Shown here: in pieces, positions 8,074-17,489 of the stretch
Layout: the number at the start of each line of letters is the position of its first letter
Position numbering within the stretch: the first letter of the stretch is position 1
Assembly (NCBI RefSeq): GCF_024497955.1
Contig: NZ_JANHKP010000001.1
Coordinates: 496,001-560,000 of the forward strand
Source of the DNA: Streptomyces sp. C10-9-1
GTDB taxonomy: Bacteria > Actinomycetota > Actinomycetes > Streptomycetales > Streptomycetaceae
Length of the DNA stretch: 64,000 nt
Direction: 5' to 3'
The notes under the pieces: generated by a model
The model's database searches: none
What the model saw: the letters and a program-made list of their open reading frames with translations, nothing else
What the model was told of the DNA's origin: nothing
Made by a program: the position numbers and the translations under genes

Positions 8074-9242
8074 GCCCCCAGGTCTACCACCGCCGCCCCC
8101 GGGACCCCGCTCGCACAGGAGCCGTCCGCCACCGCGCCGAGGAGGCGGATGTGCCCCCGGGCGCACATCTCCGCGGCCAGGGCGGTCAGATGGCGGGCCT
8201 GCGCGGGGTCGAGGCCGCGGTCCAGGCCGTCCGCCAGCACCGTGAGGGACTGGTAGGCCTGCGGCACCTCGGCGACCGCGTCCACGGCCAGCACGCCGGG
8301 GCCGGTCAGCAGGACCAGCGCGAGCGCGAGGTAGCGCAACTCCCCCTCCCCCAGCCGCCCGACGGGGGTGTCCGGACGGCCCGGCCCGCGGGCGAGGAGC
8401 GCCCGGACCGTGCCGTCGTCCGCCGCCTCCGCACGGACGTCGGCCACCTCCCCCGCACAGCCCAGCCGGGCCGCGCCCACCAGGCGCGCATGCCGGCGGG
8501 CGCACTCGCTGCGGGTGCGGTAGAGGACCTCGGCGAGGTTGTCGCACCCGCGCCGCAGCCGGCCCGGACCGGCGGGCACCGGGGCCCGCATGCGCTCGGG
8601 GCGGGGATCGCACGAGAACACCGGCCGCAGCGCCATCACCACCTGCTCGGCGGCGGCCAGCACGCGGAGCTGTGCCGTGGTGCGGCCCGCCACGTGCAGC
8701 GGGAGCAGCGCGGTCGCCAGCCGGTCGTCGGGCAGCGCGGCCCGGGTGACGCCTCCCGTGCCGGAGGTGTGCCAGCTCGCCTCCACGCTGCGCCTGCGCG
8801 GGTCGCGCAGCGCGGTCGCGAGCAGGACCCGCCCGCCGCAGGTCAGCCGCTCCCCGACGATGCGGAGCTCCGGCTCGACCTGGACGGCGAGGTCGAGGAG
8901 CACGGGCCCCTCGGGGCCGTCGGCCGTGCAGCCGAGGCGGAAGCCGCGCCGGCCCTGGCGGTCGGGCCGGGACCACTCCGGCACGCACCCCGCCGGATCG
9001 GGTACCGAGCGGTCGAGGCCCCGGCCGGCGGCGAGCCGGGCCAGGGCCTCGAAGGCGTGCAGGGCCGTGGTCTTGCCGCTGCCGCTGCTGCCCGCGAAGA
9101 GGGTCAGCGGGGCGATCGGCAGGGTGGCCGCGCGGTGGGCGCGGAAGGCCGAGAGCCGCAGTTCGGTGACGGACGGGCGGGCTGCTCCCGGGGCGGCCGG
9201 GCGCGGGGCGCCGGGGCGGGCCGGAGACGGCGTGGAGTCCAT
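8070..9242 (-). CDS. AAA/ABC-type ATPase of the SMC-like kind
   Basis: A 390-aa ATPase whose partner is unknown. The Walker A motif GSSGSGKTT is at residues 51-59, after a Pro/Ala-rich leader and TELRLSAFRAHRAATLPI. A signature-like GRLGEGELRYLALAL is followed by a Walker B strand GVLAVDAVAEVPQAYQSL. This layout is typical of AAA_21/AAA_15 (RecF/OLD-related) ATPases. In the usual Walker B consensus the Asp is followed by Glu; here VLAVDAVAE has Ala after Asp with Glu three residues later, so catalysis may be altered. The start at 9242 follows the best start context. It is coupled to the MazG-like gene. Confidence 0.75.
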   Translation of the reverse strand: MDSTPSPARPGAPRPAAPGAARPSVTELRLSAFRAHRAATLPIAPLTLFAGSSGSGKTTALHAFEALARLAAGRGLDRSVPDPAGCVPEWSRPDRQGRRGFRLGCTADGPEGPVLLDLAVQVEPELRIVGERLTCGGRVLLATALRDPRRRSVEASWHTSGTGGVTRAALPDDRLATALLPLHVAGRTTAQLRVLAAAEQVVMALRPVFSCDPRPERMRAPVPAGPGRLRRGCDNLAEVLYRTRSECARRHARLVGAARLGCAGEVADVRAEAADDGTVRALLARGPGRPDTPVGRLGEGELRYLALALVLLTGPGVLAVDAVAEVPQAYQSLTVLADGLDRGLDPAQARHLTALAAEMCARGHIRLLGAVADGSCASGVPGAAVVDLGA

Positions 9243-9298
9243 GGGCCGGACCGTACGCAGCAAGATCCACGAGGAACCGTTCCGGCGCCTCGGGCTTC

Positions 9299-9703
9299 CT
9301 ACGAATGGGGTACGGCAGCCTCCGCGGAACCGTCGACCTCGGTCCCGGGAGGCGCCAGCAGGAAGACGTTCCGGTCCACCCGGTGCATCGCGCTGCCCAG
9401 GCCGAAGACCACACCGCTGCTGAAGTCGAGGATCCGCTTGGCCACGTCGGCGTCCGCGGCGGTCAGGTCGAGCAGCACCGGGGTGCGGTCGATGAGGTAC
9501 TCGGCCACGTCCCGGGCGTCGGAGAAGACCTGCACCCTCAGCACCACCAGTCGGCGCTCCCCCTCGGCGGTGCCGCCGTACTCCCCGGGAACGGTGCGGT
9601 GGTCCGCCCGCGACGGCCATGCGTCCCGGCCGCGCAGCGGCACCACCCGGGCAAGGCCCTCCCACTGCTCGTCGGTGACGTCGTACCTCTCGTACCTACT
9701 CAT
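9299..9703 (-). CDS. SepF-like cell-division protein
   Basis: A 134-aa protein with the SepF/DUF552 fold in its C-terminal two-thirds: RRLVVLRVQVFSDARDVAEY, RTPVLLDLTAADADVAKRIL and DFSSGVVFGLGSAMHRV. SepF anchors FtsZ to the membrane. The N-terminal amphipathic membrane helix expected of canonical SepF is not obvious (MSRYERYDVTDEQWEGLARV is acidic). It is probably one of the accessory SepF-like paralogues found in Streptomyces rather than the ftsZ-linked copy. The start at 9703 is preferred over an ATG 15 codons upstream, whose leader is charged and Gly-rich. Confidence 0.8.
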   Translation of the reverse strand: MSRYERYDVTDEQWEGLARVVPLRGRDAWPSRADHRTVPGEYGGTAEGERRLVVLRVQVFSDARDVAEYLIDRTPVLLDLTAADADVAKRILDFSSGVVFGLGSAMHRVDRNVFLLAPPGTEVDGSAEAAVPHS

Positions 9704-9775
9704 GGGACCATCCTGGCGCCCCTCACCCGTTCGGCCCAACTGCGACACGGGGTGAGGGGCACCGGGCGGCGGGGG

Positions 9776-12700
9776 TCAGCCGCGGGCGAAGACCGCGACG
9801 GTGCGCGGGGGCACCGTGAAGGTGCCCGAACCCCGGTCGTAGGCGGCGGACTTCACCACCGGGTCGGAGCCGTGCCGCTGCACCGGGTGGAGGACGTAGC
9901 GCTCACCGGCGAGCGGGGCGAGCTCCTGGTCCTGCCGCTCGGCGGTGGCGTTGAAGACGACCACCAGCCCGCCCAGCCGCATGGTGACCACGCCCGGTGT
10001 CTCCCCGGGGCCCGACAGCGGGAAGGACAGCTCCCGCTGGACCCGGCGGGCCGTTCCGAGGGAGAAGGCGTCCTCCGAGGTGCGGATGCGCAGCAGGTCC
10101 CGGTAGGCGGCCGAGGCGTGCGTGATCTGCGGGCAGCCGGCCTTCAGCGACGGGTCCGCCAGCAGCGGCCTGGCGTGCGGCCACTTGGCCTCGTTGTCCG
10201 CGGCCGGCGGAAGGCCGCGGCCGAAGCCGTTGCCGTCCCGGCAGTCCCAGTGGATCGCGTTGAACCAGTCGCCGCTGTCGTAGGAGTTGCGGTCCAGCGA
10301 CTTGGAGCGGAGCAGGTCCGTCCCCGCCTGGGAGAGCGCGGGGCCCTGCGAGAGGGCCGCGGTGGCCATCGCGAGGACCTGCATCCTGGCCCGGTCCGCG
10401 GGCGGGGTGCCGGGCGGGAGCTTGTAGGCCAGGGCGTCGTAGAGCGTCTCGTTGTCGTGGGCGTCCGCGTAGGCCAGCGCCTCGCCGGGGGCGGCGGCGT
10501 ACCCGGCCGGGGAGCCGTTGTAGTCGACCTCGGCGCCCGTCACCTCGCGGCCGGAGGTGTCCGTGAACCGGTAGGAGGCGAGGTTGCCGGACAGGCCGAC
10601 CTTCAGCAGGTCCTGGTAGTGCAGCAGCCGGGCCTTCTGCTCGGCGGGAGTGCCGTTGGCCGGGGAGCCGTTGGGTTCGGTGTACAGGCCCGACGCGAAG
10701 CCCTGCACTCCGGGGTCCTCGTCGAAGGGGCCTCCGCCGCGTACCGCGTCGCGGGCCCGGTCGGAGAAGGTGGCGATGCCGGTGCCCGCCATGTTCTCCT
10801 GCGTGGCCTGGACGAAGCGGGCGTCGTCGGCGACCTCGCCGAAGTTCCAGCCCTCGCCGTACAGGACGACGGCCTTGCCGTCGACGCCGTCGCGGGCCGG
10901 GGTCAGCTCGTCCAGGGCGGCACGCACGGCGAGGATGTTCTCCTTGGGGTGGTGTCCCATCAGGTCGAAGCGGAAGCCGTCGACCTTGTACTCGCGCGCC
11001 CAGGTGACGACCGAGTCCACCACCAGCTTGCCCATCATGGCGTTCTCGGGCGCGGTGTTGGCGCAGCAGGTCGACGTGGCGACGGAGCCGTCGGCGAGCA
11101 GGCGCTGGTAGTAGCCGGGCACGATCCGGTCGAGGACGGACTTCCCGGACTGCCCGGCCGCCACGGTGTGGTTGTAGACCACGTCCATGACCGTGCGCAG
11201 GCCCTGCCCGTTGAGTGCCTGCACCATGCGGCGGAACTCGACGGTCCGGCGGGTGCCGTCCGGGTCGGTGGCGTAGGAGCCCTCGGGGACGGTGTAGTGC
11301 AGCGGGTCGTAGCCCCAGTTGTAGGCGTCCTTCGCCGCCGACTCGGCCACGCACGCCTGCTGCTCGGCGGAGTCGGGGGCGTAGACCGACAGCTCGCAGG
11401 CGGGCTCGCCGCGGTCCGCGGGCTTCTCGGGGATGGTGCCGATGTCGAAGGCGGGAAGCAGGTGGACGTAGGAGGTGCCGGCGTCGGCCAGGGCGCGCAG
11501 GTGCCTGGAGCCGGCGCTGTCGCGGTCGGTGAAGGCGAGGTAGGTCCCCCGGAGCCGGGGGTCGGCGGTGGAGTCGGCGACGGAGAAGTCGCGGATGTGC
11601 AGCTCCTGGATCTGCGCGTCGCGCAGCGGGACGGCGGCGGGTTTGCGCAGCCGGTCCCAGCCGGCGGGCGCCAGTGAGCGGTCGGCGAGGTCGACCACGA
11701 TGCTCTTCTCGGAGTCGGCGGTCAGGGCCAGCGCATAGGGGTCGGTGACCGTGTTGGTGACGACCTTGGCGACGCTGGGCGCCCAGACCGTCACCCGGTA
11801 GCGGTAGCTCTGCCCCTTCCAGCCTCTGCCGCCTCTCACCGACCAGACCCCGCTGGCCTCGTCGCGCCGCATGGGCACGGTGCGGCCGCCGATCTCCAGC
11901 GCGACCCGCTGGGCGGTCGGCGCCCAGAGCCGGAGGGTGGGCCGTCCCCTGCGGTCGAAGACGGCGCCGAGTTCGGCCCGGGTGGCCTCGGCCGCGTACA
12001 GGTCGTCCAGGACGCCCGCGAGCTGCACGCCCGTGGCACCGAGGACCGCGCCCGCGGCGGTGTGGCGGGCGGCGACGACCTGCCCCCTGAGCGCCTCGCG
12101 GACCCGGTTGCGGTCGCGTGCGTCGACGGTGAAGGCGTTCTGCCCGGCGAGGTGCGGGAAGCGCTTCCGCTGGGCGTCGGTCAGCTGCCCGGGATGCAGC
12201 CGCAGGACGCGGTGCTCGCCGCTCAGGGTGCCGTCCTCGACGGAGATCCCCCCGTCGCGGGCGTACAGCAGGGAGGTGGCGGCCGCCGCGTCGCCGCCGT
12301 CCCACACGAGCGTGTCCCGGTCGATCCAGAGCGCGTAGGAGGTGCCGAGGTCCAGGGCCGCGCCGCCGCCCTTCGGCTGGGGCAGCAGGTACCTCTCCTG
12401 CCCGGCCAGCAGCCACACCTCGTGGCCGGTGGCGCCGAGGTCGAGGGACTGGTCGGCGGGCAGGTCCTTCTCGTCGCCCCGGTGCACGATGTAGGAGAGG
12501 GAGGTGGCGCCGGGGGCGAGGGGCACCTCGAAGACCGCGCCGTAGGCGTCGGTGCGGACCGGCCGCAGCGGCGCGGACCAGTCGGTGGGCTCGGCCGCGC
12601 CGGTCCAGGTGTGCAGGCCCCAGCCCTCGTAGTCGCCGTCGGGGCGGTGGTAGTGCAGGGTCGCGGTGCCGGTGTCCGGCGGCGGGTAGGCGCCTTCGGG

Positions 12701-15169
12701 GGCCTGCTCCAGGACCTCGGGGCTGCCCTGCTCGATCCAGACCTCGCCGGTGCGGGTCAGGTCGATGGCGCGGTCGGCATCGGTGTCCTTGACCCCGTCG
12801 CGGTTCACGGGGATGAAGCCGACGGAGGTGGCACCGGGCCTGAGCTTCACGTAGGCGAAGGCCCCGTAGGCGTCGCGGCCGGTGAACGGCTTGCCCGTCG
12901 GCCAGGGTGTGGACTCGCCCTCGGCGACGTCGCCCCAGGTGTACAGGTTCCAGTCCGCGTAGTCGCCGTCGGGGCGGTGGTAGTGGACGACAGCGTGGTC
13001 GCGCTCGACGGCGGTCGGCGGCCGGGGGACCTCGGGTGCGCCGCTGGTGGTCGCGGCGGTGGCGCTCGCGGTGCGTCCGGCGCTGTCCACGACGACGGCC
13101 TTGTAGCGCAGCGGCGTTCCGGCGGGGGCGTCGATCCGGTGGGTGACCCGGTAGGGAGCGTGGTCGGCCGAACCGAGCACCTTCCAGCGGCCGTTGCCGG
13201 TCTGCGCGGCGAAGACGACCCGGTCGGGCCGCCCCCCGGTGACGTCGGCGGTCAGCGCGACGGTGCCGGTGGCTCCGGCCTCCGGGGCCTCCAGGGTGAG
13301 GGAGGGCGGCTGTGCGGCGTGGGCGAGCGGACGGGCGGCCTTCAGCACCAGGGTGCCGAGGGCGGGGACGGTGACGCGCACCCGTCCGTCGGACCCGCTG
13401 GTGGCCCCGGTGCCGACGCCGTGGAGGGCACCGAAGGGCATGCCGGCGGAGCCCGTGGGGACCTCGACGGTACGCGGCTCGGTGGAGCTGTTCGCGGCGA
13501 CCAGGTACTCGGTCCGGGTCCCGGCGTCGATACGGGAGAAGGCGTACACGGGGCCCTCGGCGAGGCGCTCCTGCTGTACGCCGTCGCGCAGGGCGGGGTG
13601 GCGGGCGGTCAGCCGGGACAGCTGCGCTATCTGGCGGTACAGCGGGTGGCCGGTGTCGTAGGCGTCCTCGGCGTGGGTGCGGTCGGTGCCGATCAGGTCG
13701 TCGTCGAGGTAGTCGGCGGTCCCGGACGCGAACAGCGGCTGGCGGGCGTCCTTGTCGCCGCCCGCTCCCGTGAAGCCCTGCTCGTCGCCCGCGTAGACGA
13801 CCGGGTTGCCGCGGGTGAGGAACATCAGCTCGTTGGCGAGCCGGTAGCGGCGCAGCAGTTCGGCGTCGTCGGCGCGGGGGTTGTCCTGCTTCAGGAAGGT
13901 GCCGAACCGGCCCATGTCGTGGTTGCCGAGGAAGGGCACCGACTCGTAGGCGTTGGCCTTGTCGGTGGTGTAGCGGTAGTCCTGCGCGAAGAGCTCCGCC
14001 AGCCTCCGGGCCGGTGCGCCCTGTGAGGAGAAGGCGCGGGCGGCCTCCTGGAAGGGGAAGTCGAGGGTGGCGTCGAGGCGGCCCTCGGTGACGTAGGGGG
14101 CGGTGACGGCGGGGTCGGCGGAGTAGACCTCGCCGAACATGAAGAAGTCGTCACGACCGCGCCTGGCGGCGTAGGCGTCGAGCGCCGTCGCCCACTGGGT
14201 CCAGAACTCGGTGTTCACGTGCTTGACGGTGTCGACGCGGAAGCCGTCGATGTCGAAGTCGCGCACCCAGCGGCGGTAGATGCGCTCCATGCCCTCGACG
14301 ACCTCGGGCCGCTCGGTCCACAGGTCGTCCAGTCCCGCGAAGTCGCCGTGCCCGGAGGACTCGCCCGCGAAGGTCGAGTCCCCCCGGTTGTGGTACATGG
14401 CCGGGTCGTTGAGCCAGGCGGGAACCTTCAGGTCGCGCTTGGCGGCGGGCACGACGGGGGTGCGCGGGAAGGAGTCCCGGTCCACGGCGGGGAAGCGGCG
14501 TGTCCCGTCGGCGTAGTCGGCGTCGTCGAAGGGGACACCGTCCTTCGTCAGATAGGGGAAGGCGCCCTTGGAGAGGTACCCGTAGGACTTCTCCTCGTAG
14601 TCCACGACGTCGGCGGTGTGGTTGGTGATGACGTCGAAGAAGACCTTCATGCCCTTGGCGTGGGCCTTGTCGATCAGCCGCTCCAGGTCCTCGTTGGTCC
14701 CGAAGTGGGGGTCGACCTGGGTGAAGTCGGTGATCCAGTAGCCGTGGTACCCGGCGGAGGCGTTCTTCCCCTCGCCCTGCACGGGCTGGTTCTTGAAGAT
14801 CGGCGCCATCCACAGGGCCGTGGTGCCCAGGCCCTTGATGTAGTCCAGCCGCTCGGTGAGGCCCTTCAGGTCGCCGCCCTGGTAGAAGCCCTTGTCCTCG
14901 GGGTCGAAGCCGTGGTCCAGCCGGGTGCCGGTCAGGCCGCCGCGGTCGTTGCGCCTGTCGCCGTTGGCGAAACGGTCCGGCAGGACGAAGTAGAACTGCT
15001 CCCGGGTGAGGTCGTGGCGGGCCGGTTCGGCGGCCAGGGCCCTGTCCGAGGGTGGCCGGGGCGGCTTGGGCGCGGCGCTCGCGGGGACGGCGGACACGAG
15101 GGCCGCGACCGTCGCCGCCGCGAGGCCGCCGGCGATCAGGCGCCGCCGCTTCGGGGGTGAGGGTGTCAA
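9776..15169 (-). CDS. pulA: Secreted bifunctional amylopullulanase (GH13 alpha-amylase plus pullulanase)
   Basis: A 1797-aa extracellular starch-debranching enzyme. A signal peptide with an Arg-rich start (MTPSPPKRRRLIAGGLA) ends near ASAAPK. Catalytic unit 1, about residues 55-580, has GFRVDTVKH (nucleophile D313), FMFGEVYS (acid/base E347) and FLGNHDMGR (D418). The middle holds Ig-like and two repeated carbohydrate-binding PUD-type modules, each with LHYHRPDGDY or VVHYHRPDGDY. Catalytic unit 2 is a type I pullulanase with YNWGYDP, VDGFRFDLMGHH, LYGEGWNFGE and YADAHDNETLY. Both active sites look complete, so alpha-1,4 and alpha-1,6 cleavage are both plausible. It lies about 120 bp downstream of the amylase on the same strand, probably with shared induction. 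Confidence 0.92.
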   Translation of the reverse strand: MTPSPPKRRRLIAGGLAAATVAALVSAVPASAAPKPPRPPSDRALAAEPARHDLTREQFYFVLPDRFANGDRRNDRGGLTGTRLDHGFDPEDKGFYQGGDLKGLTERLDYIKGLGTTALWMAPIFKNQPVQGEGKNASAGYHGYWITDFTQVDPHFGTNEDLERLIDKAHAKGMKVFFDVITNHTADVVDYEEKSYGYLSKGAFPYLTKDGVPFDDADYADGTRRFPAVDRDSFPRTPVVPAAKRDLKVPAWLNDPAMYHNRGDSTFAGESSGHGDFAGLDDLWTERPEVVEGMERIYRRWVRDFDIDGFRVDTVKHVNTEFWTQWATALDAYAARRGRDDFFMFGEVYSADPAVTAPYVTEGRLDATLDFPFQEAARAFSSQGAPARRLAELFAQDYRYTTDKANAYESVPFLGNHDMGRFGTFLKQDNPRADDAELLRRYRLANELMFLTRGNPVVYAGDEQGFTGAGGDKDARQPLFASGTADYLDDDLIGTDRTHAEDAYDTGHPLYRQIAQLSRLTARHPALRDGVQQERLAEGPVYAFSRIDAGTRTEYLVAANSSTEPRTVEVPTGSAGMPFGALHGVGTGATSGSDGRVRVTVPALGTLVLKAARPLAHAAQPPSLTLEAPEAGATGTVALTADVTGGRPDRVVFAAQTGNGRWKVLGSADHAPYRVTHRIDAPAGTPLRYKAVVVDSAGRTASATAATTSGAPEVPRPPTAVERDHAVVHYHRPDGDYADWNLYTWGDVAEGESTPWPTGKPFTGRDAYGAFAYVKLRPGATSVGFIPVNRDGVKDTDADRAIDLTRTGEVWIEQGSPEVLEQAPEGAYPPPDTGTATLHYHRPDGDYEGWGLHTWTGAAEPTDWSAPLRPVRTDAYGAVFEVPLAPGATSLSYIVHRGDEKDLPADQSLDLGATGHEVWLLAGQERYLLPQPKGGGAALDLGTSYALWIDRDTLVWDGGDAAAATSLLYARDGGISVEDGTLSGEHRVLRLHPGQLTDAQRKRFPHLAGQNAFTVDARDRNRVREALRGQVVAARHTAAGAVLGATGVQLAGVLDDLYAAEATRAELGAVFDRRGRPTLRLWAPTAQRVALEIGGRTVPMRRDEASGVWSVRGGRGWKGQSYRYRVTVWAPSVAKVVTNTVTDPYALALTADSEKSIVVDLADRSLAPAGWDRLRKPAAVPLRDAQIQELHIRDFSVADSTADPRLRGTYLAFTDRDSAGSRHLRALADAGTSYVHLLPAFDIGTIPEKPADRGEPACELSVYAPDSAEQQACVAESAAKDAYNWGYDPLHYTVPEGSYATDPDGTRRTVEFRRMVQALNGQGLRTVMDVVYNHTVAAGQSGKSVLDRIVPGYYQRLLADGSVATSTCCANTAPENAMMGKLVVDSVVTWAREYKVDGFRFDLMGHHPKENILAVRAALDELTPARDGVDGKAVVLYGEGWNFGEVADDARFVQATQENMAGTGIATFSDRARDAVRGGGPFDEDPGVQGFASGLYTEPNGSPANGTPAEQKARLLHYQDLLKVGLSGNLASYRFTDTSGREVTGAEVDYNGSPAGYAAAPGEALAYADAHDNETLYDALAYKLPPGTPPADRARMQVLAMATAALSQGPALSQAGTDLLRSKSLDRNSYDSGDWFNAIHWDCRDGNGFGRGLPPAADNEAKWPHARPLLADPSLKAGCPQITHASAAYRDLLRIRTSEDAFSLGTARRVQRELSFPLSGPGETPGVVTMRLGGLVVVFNATAERQDQELAPLAGERYVLHPVQRHGSDPVVKSAAYDRGSGTFTVPPRTVAVFARG

Positions 15170-15289
15170 GGCGGTGTACTCCTGGGTGAGGGCGGGGTGG
15201 GGAGGCGCGCCGGTGGGTCCGGCGCGGTTCCGCCCCGCGCCCGGCCGGGCGCGGGGCGGTGGGCCGCGGTGCGGCCGAGGGGGCGGGGG

Positions 15290-16987
15290 TCAGGGCCGCC
15301 AGAGGTCGTTCAGGGCGAGGGTGCCGGTGGCGGGGACGGTCGCGGTGCGGTTGGCGCCGCTCTCCCAGGTGACGTTCCCGGCCTGGTCCTTGCGGAGGTA
15401 CTTGTAGGCGAAGGCGGTTCCGGCCGGGAGGCTCACCTCCCGCTTCCACACGGGGTAGTCGGCGGGGTCGAGCTTCAGCGCCGCGTCCGGGTTCCAGCCG
15501 CCGAGCTCGGCGCGGTCGCCGGTGACGTAGATGTTCTGGCCCCAGGTGGTGGTGGCGTTCACCGCGAAGGACGCGGCGGCGACGGGATCGGGGTCGGTGC
15601 CCCCGGAGCAGCTGCGGGCGCCCGCGTGCAGCGCCACGGCGGTGCCGGCGGCGAGGGTGGCCGTGAAGCGTCCCGAGCCGTCGACCGTGACGCTCCGCCC
15701 GCTCTGCACGTCGCAGTAGGCACCGGAGGGCAGCGAGGTCTGGAAGGTGCGGGTGAAGGCGGAGCCGTCGTGGTTGATCGCCACATAGGCCCGGTCGCCA
15801 CGCCCGAAGGCGATCCGGTCGCCGCCGTCGTCCCACCAGTCGGTGACGCCCTGCCCGTGGGCGGTGTTGCGGAAGGCGACCATGGAGGAGATCTCGCGCC
15901 AGGCGTGCTGGCACGTCCAGCCGTCGCGGTGGCAGGCGTCCACCCGGCCTCCGTTCGGCGGGCCGGCGTCGTGGTCGGTGAACTCGTATCCGGAGTGCAC
16001 GTCCGGTGAGCCGTAGGGCCAGGCCAGCATGAAGACATGGGCCAGGGTGTAAGCCGAGCCGTCCTTGTAGGTGAGGGTGTCGCCGCCCCGCTCGGTGTCG
16101 TGGTTGGCGACGAACACGGCGGACTTCGCGGAGTCCATGAAGCCCCAGGCGGTGCCGAAGTTCTTCAGGTAGGCGAGGTTCTCGTTGCGGAAGACCTGCT
16201 TCAGGGCCCGGGCGTAGCGGAACTCCTGGACGTCGCCGCTGCCCAGGTACTCGGACGGGGAGACGGCCTCGCCCTCGCCGTGGATGGCCTCGTGCTTCCA
16301 GTGGACCCCCGGGTCGGACAGCCGGGACTTGACGGCCGCGAGGTCGGCCGCGGCCATGTGCTTGGAGGCGTCGATGCGGAAGCCGTCCACCCCGAGCGAG
16401 CGCAGGTCGTCGAGGTAGGCCGCGATCCGGTCGCGGACGTACTCCTCGCCGGTGTCCAGGTCGGCGAGGCCGACCAGTTCGCACTCCTGGACGTTGAAGC
16501 GGTCCCGGTAGTCGACGACCTGGCTGGTGCAGTTGTCGAAGTCGGGTGCGGAGTAGATCCCCGGGTAGCCGTACTTGGTGTACGGGGAGCCCCCGGTGCC
16601 GGTGCCGTTGCCCGCCGCCATGTGGTTCACCACGGCGTCCGCGACGACCTTCACCCCGGCGGCGTGGCAGCTGTCGACCATCGCCGAGAAGGCGGCGCGG
16701 TCGCCGAGGCGCCCGGCGATCCGGTAGCTGACGGGCTGGTAGGAGGTCCACCACTGGCCGCCCTGGATGTGCTCCTGCGGGGGTGACACCTGCACGAAGC
16801 CGTAGCCCGCGGGCCCCAGCACATCGGTGCAGGCCCGGGCGACGGAGGGGAAGGTCCATTCGAACATCACCGCGGTGACGTCCTTCGCGCCGGGCGGGGC
16901 GGCCTCGGCGGGGGTGGGGGGAGCCGTGACGGCGGCGGCGGCCCCCACCATGACGGCGAGCGCTGCGGCCACGGTTCTTGCGGCCAT
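15290..16987 (-). CDS. Secreted alpha-amylase with C-terminal CBM20
   Basis: A 565-aa endo-acting starch hydrolase. The Sec-type signal peptide [20 protein letters not shown] ends near AEAAPPG. The GH13 barrel has [20 protein letters not shown] (nucleophile D206), [12 protein letters not shown] (acid/base E233 by alignment with animal and actinobacterial amylases) and [11 protein letters not shown] (D297). The C-terminal ~100 residues, from [18 protein letters not shown] to the end, form a starch-binding CBM20 with its conserved Trp residues. The start at 16987 is preferred because the 26-codon upstream extension would precede the signal peptide. The upstream region carries GCAAG/CTTGC elements like those at malE. 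Confidence 0.93.
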   Translation of the reverse strand: MAARTVAAALAVMVGAAAAVTAPPTPAEAAPPGAKDVTAVMFEWTFPSVARACTDVLGPAGYGFVQVSPPQEHIQGGQWWTSYQPVSYRIAGRLGDRAAFSAMVDSCHAAGVKVVADAVVNHMAAGNGTGTGGSPYTKYGYPGIYSAPDFDNCTSQVVDYRDRFNVQECELVGLADLDTGEEYVRDRIAAYLDDLRSLGVDGFRIDASKHMAAADLAAVKSRLSDPGVHWKHEAIHGEGEAVSPSEYLGSGDVQEFRYARALKQVFRNENLAYLKNFGTAWGFMDSAKSAVFVANHDTERGGDTLTYKDGSAYTLAHVFMLAWPYGSPDVHSGYEFTDHDAGPPNGGRVDACHRDGWTCQHAWREISSMVAFRNTAHGQGVTDWWDDGGDRIAFGRGDRAYVAINHDGSAFTRTFQTSLPSGAYCDVQSGRSVTVDGSGRFTATLAAGTAVALHAGARSCSGGTDPDPVAAASFAVNATTTWGQNIYVTGDRAELGGWNPDAALKLDPADYPVWKREVSLPAGTAFAYKYLRKDQAGNVTWESGANRTATVPATGTLALNDLWRP

Positions 16988-17240
16988 TCTGTCCTCCTGC
17001 GGTCGGGGAGGTGCGGATGCGAGGGAAGCCTCGTACGGCAACGCGCCATGCCCGCAAGGCCACATGAGAGGTGTTGCGCAAGAAGTCTGAAACTTGTTGC
17101 GGACGTGACCGTACGACCCGGTAGCGACCCGGTCAAGCCTTCGAACCGGTCTCGGTCGGATGCTTCATGTCACCGCGCACACAGGGAAGTTCCGTCTTCG
17201 CAAACTCTTTCGCAAGTCATTGCGGTGGTGTTACTTTCAA
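16988..17240 (-). promoter_or_regulatory. Amylase promoter region with MalR-type operators
   Basis: At 17078-17100 a near-perfect dyad (GCAAGAAG, 7 bp, CTTGTTGC, one mismatch) lies about 90 bp upstream of the amylase start. Further direct repeats TTCGCAAACT and TTCGCAAGTC occur at 17198-17218. The same GCAAG/CTTGC words occur between malE and malR. LacI-family repression of Streptomyces amylase promoters at such repeats is established; which of the two local regulators binds here is inference. Confidence 0.65.
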
Positions 17241-17416
17241 CGGCGACTCCGGTCCGGCCGGCCGGAGGACCCGGTCCGTACCGGGTCCCACGCGCCCGGC
17301 CGGCCGGGCCGGTCCACCGGCCCCTACCGCCCGGCGCAGCCCGCAGCCGCGCGATGGCCCGTTCGCCCTTCCGGCTGCCCGGCGCAGCTACGGGAAAGCC
17401 CCGCACACGCGCGAAA

Positions 17417-17452
17417 GCCCCGTGCCCGCCCGGTGACGGGCGGGCACGGGGC
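17417..17452. terminator. Perfect 16-bp hairpin downstream of the lacI-type gene
   Basis: GCCCCGTGCCCGCCCG is repeated inverted around a GTGA tetraloop, 38 bp past the regulator stop at 17490. It separates the regulator/alpha-glucosidase unit from the amylase promoter. The stretch between it and the amylase operators (17241-17416) has no gene. Confidence 0.75.
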
Positions 17453-17489
17453 CCTTGAGGCGCGGATGCCGCCGGAGTCCGGCGCCCCC

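Noticed and set aside
17105..17416. A small gene between the amylase promoter and the regulator
   Set aside because: Frames here are short and Pro/Arg-rich, overlap operator-like repeats, and lack ribosome sites.
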